DNA of 14,015 bases. Origin: Desulfobacteraceae bacterium (GTDB taxonomy: Bacteria; Desulfobacterota; DSM-4660; Desulfatiglandales; Desulfatiglandaceae). Below are positions 7,483 through 13,862 of this stretch, piece after piece (position 1 is the first letter of the stretch; every line of letters starts with the position of its first letter). The notes under the pieces are model-generated. The model saw nothing but the letters and a program-made list of their open reading frames with translations. It ran no database searches and was not told the DNA's origin. The position numbers and the translations under genes were made by a program. Location: contig CP070700.1 in assembly GCA_020349865.1 (NCBI GenBank), positions 1,066,046-1,080,060 of the forward strand, written 5' to 3'.

Positions 7483-8397
7483 TTACTTAAGACCCTCAAG
7501 GTATCGTTCAACTGCAAAAGCGGCTGTGGCCCCTTCACCAACAGCCGTGGCCACCTGTCGAAGTATCTTGGATCGGATATCCCCTGCCGCAAAAACACCG
7601 GGCACAGAGGTTTGCATATCGTTGTTGGTTTTCACAAAGCCCGACTCATCCAGATCCAACTGGCCCATGACCAGTTCAGTGTTAGGGATATAGCCAATAA
7701 AGATAAACACACCCTTGACAGGAAGATATGTCGATTCACCTGTTTTGACATTTTTCAAGTCAATCCCTTTTACCTCGGAGTCGCCCACAATCCGGGTCGG
7801 TACGGTGTCCCATATGATATGTATTTTTTCCTGTGCCATGACCCGTTCGTGAAGTAACTTAGTGGCCCTGAGCTCGTCTCTACGGTGTATCAAGTGAATT
7901 TTGGCAGCAAAACGCGTTAAAAAGATGGCTTCCTCCACGGCCGTGTCGCCACCGCCAATGAGCGCCACTTCTTGATCCCTGTAAAAAGGGCCGTCACAGG
8001 TGGCACAGTATGAGATGCCCTTACCGGTTAAAGGCTCTTCGCCTTCAATTCCCAGCTTCCGCGGGGTCGCCCCGCTTGTCAGGATTAAGGCCTTGGTCTC
8101 CAAGCTCCCTTTATCCGTGATAACCACCTTTTTTCCCTGGGTAAGCTCAAGACGGGAAACGTTTTGATTCTCAATGACGAGGTCGAATCTTTCTGCCTGG
8201 CGTTTCATTCTATCCATGAGTTCAAACCCTGAGATTCCTTCTGGAAAGCCCGGGTAATTCTCCAACCAATCGGTCAACAGGACTTGGCCACCTGGGGCGA
8301 GTTTCTCTAACAAAACAGTCTTAAGGCGTGCCCTTGCCGCATAAAGACCTGCGGTCAGCCCCGCAGGTCCGGCTCCAATTATAATCAAATCTTCCAT
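7483..8397 (-). CDS. trxB: Thioredoxin reductase (NADPH)
   Basis: This FAD enzyme reduces thioredoxin with NADPH in the cytoplasm. At 304 aa it is normal length. Visible motifs are the N-terminal FAD site IIIGAGPAGLTAGLYAAR (residues 5-22), ENYPGF (46-51), the redox-active CATC at 131-134, the NADPH site IGGGDTAVEEA (147-157), HRRDELR (171-177) for the NADPH 2'-phosphate, and the C-terminal FAD motif GVFAAGDIR. The HRRxxxR motif is intact, so NADPH rather than ferredoxin is the likely donor. AGGA precedes the ATG at about 6 bp spacing. trxA lies 93 bp upstream on the same strand, so the pair forms a complete thioredoxin system. Confidence 0.96.
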   Translation of the reverse strand: MEDLIIIGAGPAGLTAGLYAARARLKTVLLEKLAPGGQVLLTDWLENYPGFPEGISGFELMDRMKRQAERFDLVIENQNVSRLELTQGKKVVITDKGSLETKALILTSGATPRKLGIEGEEPLTGKGISYCATCDGPFYRDQEVALIGGGDTAVEEAIFLTRFAAKIHLIHRRDELRATKLLHERVMAQEKIHIIWDTVPTRIVGDSEVKGIDLKNVKTGESTYLPVKGVFIFIGYIPNTELVMGQLDLDESGFVKTNNDMQTSVPGVFAAGDIRSKILRQVATAVGEGATAAFAVERYLEGLK

Positions 8398-8490
8398 GAG
8401 CTATCCTGTCTTTATAAAAGCGACTCCCCCGCCTTTTCCCTAAAGGACAGGGGTTAACACTGAAAGGATGCCGTAAGGCCTCAGGACCCC

Positions 8491-8814
8491 TTAGAGCAGT
8501 TTTTTCAGTTCCTCGTCAATATGACTCTTGGGATGGGCACCAATGATGGTCTGAGCTACTTCCCCTCCTTTGAACAGGATGAGTGTTGGTATATTCCTGA
8601 TCCCGAATTTTCCGGGAGTTTGACGATTCCCGTCCACATCCATGCTTGCAATCTTTATCTTGCCCTTATACTCCTTTGCCAGTTCCTCCACCACAGGAGA
8701 TACCATTTTGCACGGTCCGCACCATTCCGCCCAAAAGTCGACCATGGCCGGGATATTGGATTTGATAATTTCTTCTTCAAAGGTGTCATCCGTCACCTGT
8801 AATACATCAGACAT
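8491..8814 (-). CDS. trxA: Thioredoxin 1
   Basis: This is a small cytoplasmic dithiol carrier that reduces protein disulfides and serves as substrate of the neighbouring TrxB. The ATG at 8814 gives 107 aa, typical of the family. An upstream start would add 7 residues, but a strong ribosome site (AAGGAG, 8822-8827) stands 7 bases before 8814. The active site WCGPC is at residues 31-35 and the cis-proline is Pro76 in NIPT. FKGGEVAQTIIGAHPKSHIDEELKK is the usual C-terminal half. A TTGACA hexamer on the - strand (8872-8877) could be a -35 element, but no convincing -10 follows it at normal spacing. Confidence 0.97.
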   Translation of the reverse strand: MSDVLQVTDDTFEEEIIKSNIPAMVDFWAEWCGPCKMVSPVVEELAKEYKGKIKIASMDVDGNRQTPGKFGIRNIPTLILFKGGEVAQTIIGAHPKSHIDEELKKLL

Positions 8815-8821
8815 ACTTCGT

Positions 8822-8827
8822 CTCCTT
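8822..8827 (-). promoter_or_regulatory. Ribosome binding site fixing the trxA start
   Basis: On the - strand this reads AAGGAG and lies 7 bases before the ATG at 8814. It decides between that ATG and the upstream in-frame start at 8835. Confidence 0.7.
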
Positions 8828-9025
8828 TCCGCCAAAAGATTTTGATTAAGGCTAATACGGGCCTATTATTTTGTCAACAGGAAGGTCAATGCAAGAACGA
8901 CTATGATTTTGGCGCAAGGGCAGTTGTTGCGGGCCTTTTTCGGGGTTGAAGGGTAATAAAAGGCCAATTAGGCGGAAGGTTATTGAGGGGAGAGATGGTA
9001 AGTTGAATGAGCAGCGTCAATCTGC

Positions 9026-9667
9026 CTATTTTTTAGACAGCTTCAGGTCAGGTGGGTATATATACTTCGGGTCAATCTTGTAAGTCCAGGGAAGCCCCCA
9101 CCACTGCCATCCATAGTGCCGTCTATGGTCAAAGCTGTAAATCTTATTCCTTTTCGTAAGCTGTCGGTAAAACTTGTGTTTATTGCTGTCTTTAAAGTTG
9201 GGGAATTCAGGCCCTTCAAAGCCGTCTTCCACATCCACTGTATTCTTAAAGCCCGCAGCCAGAAGATCCTTGGCAGCGGCTGCACTTCGCGTACCGTCCC
9301 GACATATGATGAGCAAGTTATCAGTCTTCTTAAAGATCTTGCTTATCTCTTGAATAAAGTCCTTATTCTTCTCATTAAATCGATATACATACTGTTCATC
9401 CCTTTTACCAAACTCGTTGGTCATAAACATATAGGGAAACAGGTATGCACTGATGGGATGGCCCACAAATTGATATTCAGCCCTTGTTCTGACATCAATG
9501 AGGTAGGTGTCTGGCACGGTGTTGAGCATATCATATGCTTCAATGCTCAAGATTCTTTTTGGTTCCTGGGCAAGGCAATTTCCCCATGATATGAGAAGGA
9601 ATCCCGCAATAATGACGCTAAAACCAAAGATCAGGGTTTTTTTATTAACTATGCTATTTTTAGCCAT
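9026..9667 (-). CDS. Exported rhodanese-domain protein
   Basis: The ATG at 9667 gives 213 aa with a basic N-terminus (MAKNSIVNKKT) and a hydrophobic segment at about residues 12-30, then NCLAQEP, consistent with an exported or membrane-anchored periplasmic protein. The N-terminal Cys lacks a good lipobox. An earlier in-frame start at 9733 would bury this signal and is less likely. A single rhodanese domain follows: YLIDVRTRAEYQFVGHP and then the active-site loop ICRDGTRS, with Cys122 as the sulfur-carrying residue. Such domains move sulfane sulfur or bind thiols. The substrate is unknown. The C-terminal 60 residues, rich in Trp, Tyr and His (HRRHYGWQWWGLPW), are an extension beyond the domain. 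The gene lies 211 bp upstream of trxA on the same strand. A redox or sulfur role near the thioredoxin genes is plausible but not shown. Confidence 0.85.
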   Translation of the reverse strand: MAKNSIVNKKTLIFGFSVIIAGFLLISWGNCLAQEPKRILSIEAYDMLNTVPDTYLIDVRTRAEYQFVGHPISAYLFPYMFMTNEFGKRDEQYVYRFNEKNKDFIQEISKIFKKTDNLLIICRDGTRSAAAAKDLLAAGFKNTVDVEDGFEGPEFPNFKDSNKHKFYRQLTKRNKIYSFDHRRHYGWQWWGLPWTYKIDPKYIYPPDLKLSKK

Positions 9668-9962
9668 ATATGAGGTCCCAATGGTCTGGAACTTTTGGCA
9701 AAGGATCCAAATATTCCTATAAAAGAAAGGCAAATATTCGAAATTTTATTAAAACCCACTTCCCCATTTTCCCGGAATCAACTATCCATCATTCCAGTAT
9801 TCCAGTACTCTCCCACAATGGCAGGATGAGCGAAGCAAAGTAAATTCTGTCCGAAAATGCCTTAAGTCTGATTAGAATTTGCTTATATAGCCCAGCACTA
9901 CTTTATTTGTCAATGAAAAACGTGCCTTCTATGGCAGCACCATAAAGTTAAGAAGACAGGTG

Positions 9963-10002
9963 TAATGATGTTAACCTGTGAGCCCACAGATCAACATCAT
10001 TA
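9963..10002. repeat. 18-bp-arm hairpin with 4-nt loop
   Basis: TAATGATGTTAACCTGTG (9963-9980) pairs with 9985-10002 at 16 of 18 positions around the loop AGCC. No T-run follows on either side, so it is not a standard intrinsic terminator. It could be a protein-binding palindrome, a repeat-element end or a structured leader. Its role is unknown. Confidence 0.55.
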
Positions 10003-10123
10003 TGACCCAAAATGCTTTGGATGGTTCTGATATCGGTGCCTGCCGGTAAAAGGTGTGTCGCACCCGCATGACATCGCGCACTTGGTCCAGGAGTTTTTTG
10101 GGTTTTCTTTGATTATAAAATTC

Positions 10124-10152
10124 TTGCAATTTCATGTATAATTACGTTATAT
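10124..10152 (+). promoter_or_regulatory. Candidate sigma-70 promoter of the nuclease-NTPase gene
   Basis: TTGCAA (10124-10129) and TTATAT (10147-10152) are spaced by 17 bp in AT-rich DNA, about 70 bp before the first possible start codon. It would leave a leader containing no clear Shine-Dalgarno sequence. Confidence 0.4.
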
Positions 10153-10221
10153 TAATGTAAGATTAAAAACAAGAGTTAACTGTTTTATTTCTAATATCAT
10201 TGAATTAGTTCTTGACACTTA

Positions 10222-13140
10222 ATGGTTCGCGCCGCTTTGCGGCGCAAAGATATGGATTCAACTATGGAGAGACTTAGAATTATTGCCAATGGTGAGAGTG
10301 AGAAGCAAAAGGCAAATGCTCGAGGCAAACTTTTCGAGAAAATCACAGCTGAAGTCCTTCGCCATCATGGATACGATATTGATCGCCATACCACAAATGT
10401 TACACATGCTGGTATGGAAATTGATATAGAGGGAAAATCGCGAATTACGAATGTGGCTCTTTATGCTGAATGCAAGTGTTATAGCTCTGATCTTACATCG
10501 GAGAAATTACAGACATTTTTCGGTAAATACATGACTCGCTGGCTCAGGGATAACAGATGCACCGGGCTTTTTATTGCTCTACCAGGTGTCAATAGCCACG
10601 CAAAGGGATTCTATTGTGAAAACTGTGAGGCAAATACTAGAATAACGGTGCGACTAATGCAAGAGCCTGAAGTCTTAGACGCAATCGTCGCAAGTAGGAT
10701 AGTGGTCCCAGGCCGGGAAATTGAGCTATTGATAAAGCCTGAAATAGGTTCCCCTGGTGATAAACTCCTTATTTGCAGCGACAAAGGATTTTTCTGGTTG
10801 CAGTATATAGTCCCCATTGGGACGGGTATAGCAAGCAATATACAATTGTTTGATTCCGTTGGGCATCAAATAACCGACCAACCTACAGTTGATTATCTGG
10901 CAGAACTTATACCGGAGATGCGGGATTTCGAAATCGAATCACAGCCTTTTGTATCAACGCACCACTTTCGAGAAGAACCGGTTGACCAAGTCGTTGAGCT
11001 CAGAGGCAGTTCGGCCTGTTTTGAGTACCAATTTCCTGCATCTCCAGAATTTTTCGTAGGAAGGGGTGAGTTGCTAAGAAGCGTTGATAAATATATATCC
11101 GACGTTTTAGGTAACCTGACTTCCAGCAGGGGAATTCTGTTTGAAGCGAACTCCGGATGGGGAAAAAGTTCTCTCGTTCTTTCAGTGGTTGATCGTCTTT
11201 TAGCGCGCGGCCATTATGCAATTGCATTTGATAGTCGTTCCGCCTCTTCTTCTCAATTTATCCTTAAAATCGTAGACCATATACTTGATAAATTCGGTGA
11301 CTTTGATGGAACTTTGAAGGATAGGCCTTTGGTTAGCGGCTTCGATGGTGCCATGATGTCACTGGCTGAAATTGGGCAGGCACTCAAGAAAAGTGATAAG
11401 TTGCTTTGTATTTTTTTGGATCAATTTGAAAATGTGTTTTATCTTCTCGATCTTCTCACAAAAACCGCGCAGCTTTGCTTAAAAACAGGGGATATCCTCG
11501 AAAACCTTGTTATCGGATTTTCTTGGAAAACAGACCTGGTAGGACTAACACGCGAATTCCCCTACAGATGGCGAGATACAATAATTGATTCGTGCAGAAC
11601 ATTCAGGCTCAAGCAATTCTCTGAAATAGAAACTAATGCTCTGCTCGACCGACTTGGCCAAGAACTTCATTCAACTCTAAGAAGAGATCTTCGTTTCCTC
11701 CTTTCGGAGTTTTCGCAAGGATACCCATGGTTATTAAAAAAGCTTTGTGCTCATGTTAAGAGCCAGCGACAAGCTGGCATAGCACAGGTTGAAATCGCTA
11801 GGAGCCTTCTTAATGTTGATCAGCTATTCCAGGAAGATATGGAAGGCCTTCCCCATGAGCAAGAAGAAGCGCTTCGGCGAATAGCGCGCCTTGCACCTGT
11901 CAACATTTCAGATTTTGGCGAAGAGTTCAGTCCAGAGGTCCTACAATCACTGGTTGATCGGAGATTAATTGTGAAAGTAGGTGCAAAGTATGATATTTAT
12001 TGGGACATATTTAGAGATTATCTCAATACTGGACAGCTTCCAATCGAGGAGGTTTATCTTCTCCGATCACAGGTCGGTAGCATCATGAAGGCTGTGCGAC
12101 TCCTTAATGATTCTGGGGGTAAAGTGGAGACCTCATCTTTCAAGGAGAAGACAGGGCTTTCGGATGGTGCTTTCTTGAATGTCGCAAGGGATCTTCGTTT
12201 ATTACAGCTTGCCAATGTAGATCATGACCAGCTATCACTAACTATTCCTTTAAGTGCACATGAGCATGAGATCCTTCAGCATTTACGAGAACATCTGAAT
12301 GAGCGGCTGCCGAGAAATCGTTGTGTATATAATTTTCTAAAGGCACTGAGGGAAAAGGGGGAAATTAGTCTCCGGGATCTTTCTCCCGTTTTAAAAGATG
12401 AATTCCCCTATATCACAGCAGTGGATAAAACATGGAAAACATACGCACGCGTACTAGCTACCTGGCTGGATGTCTCTGATCTAGCTGTTTTTGACCCGAA
12501 TACAAAAAAAGTCACCGAGTATAAAATTGGATCCCAAATTCGAGATCTCTCTCTTTCTTTCGCCCCGAAGCGTTCCGGTGTGACTGTTCCGTACATCCAT
12601 TTCGGACCGATTGTACAGGTTGCAACTCTGATCGTCTCTGCAGCCCAGAAGAATGCGCCAATCGATTGGACTGGGATCCCTAAAAGTACAATTTACAAGT
12701 CTTTATCAGTTTTAGAAGAAATGCAACTTATCTCAAGAAGATCTAAGATGATATTCGTTAAAAAAGATTGTTATACCTTCGCGCTTGATGAGGATAAGCG
12801 TAAGGAACTATCCAGAAAAGCTGTGCTAAGATGGCCTGTTTTTCGGAATTTCATAGAGATCTTAAATGAGAATGCATCTGTTCCATTGACTCACTTTAAA
12901 CTTGGTCAATTTGTAAGTAGTAGATGTCGAGTAAATTGGAAACCGGAAACTGCCAAGACCAATGCAAAGATTATGCTCGATTGGGCGCGGCACCTTGAAC
13001 TTGCGCCTGGAGTTCATGCGTACAGTCACAGAGGTAGATTTAAGCAAGCTGTTAGCCCCAAGCAGTTTTCTCTTTTCAGCCGCATCGATGAGAGTAAGCA
13101 AAACGAAGGCACCGAACAAGCAAATCCAGCCGACCGCTGA
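10222..13140 (+). CDS. Mrr-like nuclease / STAND-like NTPase / winged-helix protein, candidate defence protein
   Basis: The product has 972 aa. Residues 30-155 resemble an Mrr-type PD-(D/E)xK nuclease: Glu39 in RGKLFEK, Asp68 in GMEIDIEG and Glu83-x-Lys85 in YAECKCY are the likely active site. Residues 165-245 form a beta-rich linker of unknown fold. An NTPase module starts at FVGR (about 270). Its Walker A is ANSGWGKS at 309-316, with Ala in place of the first Gly, and its Walker B is IFLDQFE with Asp400 and Glu403, as in STAND-type ATPases. From about 610 to the end the protein is rich in winged-helix-like segments, with a related motif at 739-748 and 912-921. No signal peptide or membrane segment is seen, so it should be cytoplasmic. 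Met1, Met11 (10252) and Met15 (10264) are all possible starts and none has a good ribosome site. The gene is AT-richer than the housekeeping genes and stands alone, without methylase or partner genes. A single-gene anti-phage system is my inference; a DNA repair or regulatory role is possible. Confidence 0.8.
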   Translation: MVRAALRRKDMDSTMERLRIIANGESEKQKANARGKLFEKITAEVLRHHGYDIDRHTTNVTHAGMEIDIEGKSRITNVALYAECKCYSSDLTSEKLQTFFGKYMTRWLRDNRCTGLFIALPGVNSHAKGFYCENCEANTRITVRLMQEPEVLDAIVASRIVVPGREIELLIKPEIGSPGDKLLICSDKGFFWLQYIVPIGTGIASNIQLFDSVGHQITDQPTVDYLAELIPEMRDFEIESQPFVSTHHFREEPVDQVVELRGSSACFEYQFPASPEFFVGRGELLRSVDKYISDVLGNLTSSRGILFEANSGWGKSSLVLSVVDRLLARGHYAIAFDSRSASSSQFILKIVDHILDKFGDFDGTLKDRPLVSGFDGAMMSLAEIGQALKKSDKLLCIFLDQFENVFYLLDLLTKTAQLCLKTGDILENLVIGFSWKTDLVGLTREFPYRWRDTIIDSCRTFRLKQFSEIETNALLDRLGQELHSTLRRDLRFLLSEFSQGYPWLLKKLCAHVKSQRQAGIAQVEIARSLLNVDQLFQEDMEGLPHEQEEALRRIARLAPVNISDFGEEFSPEVLQSLVDRRLIVKVGAKYDIYWDIFRDYLNTGQLPIEEVYLLRSQVGSIMKAVRLLNDSGGKVETSSFKEKTGLSDGAFLNVARDLRLLQLANVDHDQLSLTIPLSAHEHEILQHLREHLNERLPRNRCVYNFLKALREKGEISLRDLSPVLKDEFPYITAVDKTWKTYARVLATWLDVSDLAVFDPNTKKVTEYKIGSQIRDLSLSFAPKRSGVTVPYIHFGPIVQVATLIVSAAQKNAPIDWTGIPKSTIYKSLSVLEEMQLISRRSKMIFVKKDCYTFALDEDKRKELSRKAVLRWPVFRNFIEILNENASVPLTHFKLGQFVSSRCRVNWKPETAKTNAKIMLDWARHLELAPGVHAYSHRGRFKQAVSPKQFSLFSRIDESKQNEGTEQANPADR
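10229..10245. repeat. GC-rich hairpin at the start of the nuclease-NTPase gene
   Basis: GCGCCGC and GCGGCGC form a perfect 7-bp stem with a TTT loop. It covers codons 3-8 if translation starts at 10222, or lies just before the ATG if it starts at 10252. A hairpin at this place could lower translation. It also makes the first ten residues look like non-conserved sequence and slightly favours the later start. Confidence 0.5.
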
Positions 13141-13168
13141 AAGCGTCGGCTGATTTGCGGCGGTCGGT
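13111..13168. repeat. attC-like imperfect palindrome
   Basis: Four nested arms pair: ACCGAAC (13111-13117) with GGTCGGT (13162-13168), one mismatch; GCAAATC (13120-13126) with GATTTGC (13152-13158); AGCCGAC (13128-13134) with GTCGGCT (13145-13151); and GCT with AGC around the loop GAA. Two unpaired bases, C13127 and C13135, lie on one strand only. This layout resembles an integron cassette attC site: outer cores against RYYYAAC and GTTRRRY, inner boxes, extrahelical bases. The outer cores are degenerate; the left matches 6 of 7 consensus positions and the right 5 of 7. The stop codon of the large gene at 13138-13140 lies inside it, as is usual for cassette genes. A plain hairpin or transcription terminator is the alternative, but no T-run follows. 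Confidence 0.4.
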
Positions 13169-13209
13169 CGGGTCTCACAGAGCGAGCCGGGACTTGCCTA
13201 AAAGGCATG

Positions 13210-13215
13210 AAGGAA
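13210..13215 (+). promoter_or_regulatory. Ribosome binding site of the decayed small gene
   Basis: AAGGAA stands 5 bases before the ATG at 13221. It supports that ATG as the ancestral start, rather than the earlier in-frame start at 13155, whose sequence comes from the palindrome flank. Confidence 0.5.
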
Positions 13216-13220
13216 ATCAG

Positions 13221-13514
13221 ATGCACCATCTTACGGATGCAGTCGAACGGTCGTTGCAGTCGAGCAATTGGTATGCCGGCTTGATCGTTGCCCTATCACT
13301 TCCTGACATTGCAGGCTGGGTTGACGACCCAGGACAGGGCTCGCGATCAAGATACGCCGCTTGGTTCGATCCTTTCGTTTCTCCGATCTAAACGCGTCTA
13401 GTCGGCGGAGCTCCACATAAGTTTCTTTCTGGCGATGACTGCTATGCACTGCGGTGCTCATTGCTTCACGAGGGTCGTGACGAGACGTCGCACCAGCGCG
13501 CTCGCAATGCTCTT
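13221..13514 (+). pseudogene. Decayed small cytoplasmic protein gene (NWYA...LPDI / DCYALRCSLLHEG family)
   Basis: The frame opens at ATG 13221 and gives 56 residues, including ERSLQSSNWYAGLIVALSLPDIAG and RYAAWFDPFVSP, then meets TAA at 13389-13391. Translation in the same frame beyond the stop gives TRLVGGAPHKFLSGDDCYALRCSLLHEGRDETSHQRARNAL, written here in parts: HKFLSGDDCYALRC and then SLLHEGRDETSHQRARNAL. I recognise both halves as parts of one common hypothetical-protein family of unknown function. The TAA probably replaced a Tyr codon (I-Y-T). The frame is then cut off at about 13514 by the inverted repeat of the transposase element, so the 3' end is missing. A good ribosome site precedes the ATG and an attC-like palindrome lies just upstream, which suggests a former gene cassette. 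The family assignment is from memory of its motifs. Confidence 0.65.
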
Positions 13515-13540
13515 AAGGGGGGACAATAATTCCAAAACGA
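13515..13540 (+). repeat. Left inverted repeat of the relict transposase element
   Basis: It starts AAGGGGGGAC and ends TTCCAAAACGA. The inner 11 bases match the reverse complement of the right copy exactly, and the GGGGGAC block also matches. The bases between the two blocks differ. Confidence 0.65.
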
Positions 13541-13582
13541 CTTGATAACATATTATGAAGAGAATAGGTTTTTTGTTTTTGT

Positions 13583-13830
13583 ATGCCAAGACAGCCGAGA
13601 CTTGATGCCCGCCCGCATGGCCTGAAGGCAAAGCCGATGGCGGGGAGGCAACCGTTGCTTTACATCATGTTATGGACCGGGGCATTGATAGAACAAAGAT
13701 ATTTATCAACAGAAAGGATCGGGAAGATTTTCTTGAACGTCTGGCCGATCTTTGTCCGGAATGGTCCAAAATACTCATTAATCGATTAGCTGTTTCTGAT
13801 GAGTTGCGAGAGGTAAAGAAATATGTTTAG
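13583..13830 (+). pseudogene. REP-associated tyrosine transposase, frameshifted and internally deleted
   Basis: The start MPRQPRLDA at 13583 is the typical N-terminus of this family. About 38 extra, partly palindromic bases follow and shift the frame. From 13651 the other frame reads VALHHVMDRGIDRTKIFINR and then KDREDFLERLADL, continuing the family sequence (normally PGxLHHVMxRGI). It then jumps to CPEWSKILINRLAVSDELREVKKYV and stops at 13830, which looks like a C-terminal fragment. The middle, which should carry the HUH metal site (PNHxHLL) and the catalytic tyrosine, is missing. Intact relatives have roughly 200-330 residues, whereas only about 68 family-like residues remain here. Enzymes of this group cut single-stranded DNA at REP or similar palindromes. 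This copy is dead. Confidence 0.8.
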
Positions 13831-13831
13831 A

Positions 13832-13857
13832 TCGTTTTGGAACTGGCGTCCCCCTTT
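13832..13857 (-). repeat. Right inverted repeat of the relict transposase element
   Basis: It begins TCGTTTTGGAA and ends GTCCCCCTTT. It is the reverse-complement partner of 13515-13540 and starts 2 bases after the transposase stop codon. Confidence 0.65.
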
Positions 13858-13862
13858 ACGGC

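Larger units (their letters stand above)
9668..10221. other. Gene-free stretch between rhodanese gene and nuclease-NTPase gene
   Basis: I see no credible gene here. The stretch holds the upstream region of the rhodanese gene, a small ATTCCAGT tandem motif near 9795-9811, a strong hairpin at 9963-10002 and a candidate promoter at 10124-10152. The last 120 bp are clearly AT-rich. It is the left edge of the accessory region. Confidence 0.6.
13515..13857 (+). mobile_element. Relict REP-associated (IS200-like) transposase element
   Basis: A 343-bp element is bounded by inverted repeats at 13515-13540 and 13832-13857. It encloses the remains of a single Y1-type transposase gene. It ends the decayed gene on its left and reaches within 5 bp of the stop of the 2TM gene on its right. 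With the catalytic core deleted it cannot move on its own. Confidence 0.65.

Noticed and set aside
8932..8965. Inverted repeat GGCCTTTT / AAAAGGCC as terminator between the rhodanese gene and trxA
   Set aside because: The loop is about 18 nt and no T-run follows on the - strand, so it is too weak to call.
9795..9811. ATTCCAGT tandem motif as CRISPR-like repeat
   Set aside because: There are only two adjacent copies and no spacers; it is a simple local repeat.
10212..10217. TTGACA as a -35 box of the large gene
   Set aside because: It lies only 4 bases before the first possible ATG, so any transcript would start inside the coding region.
12962..13153. Short + strand frame ending NKQIQPTAESVG
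   Set aside because: It overlaps the 3' end of the large gene in another frame, and its tail is a translation of the attC-like palindrome.
13389..13391. TAA as a recoded sense codon
   Set aside because: All intact genes in the window use standard stops, and the same gene is also truncated at its 3' end, so ordinary decay is simpler.
13437..13510. Possible third copy of the TCATTGCGAG...GCAATCT repeat
   Set aside because: The similar-looking bases are explained by the coding sequence of the decayed gene (CSLLHEG ... RARNAL), and the arms do not pair over a useful length.
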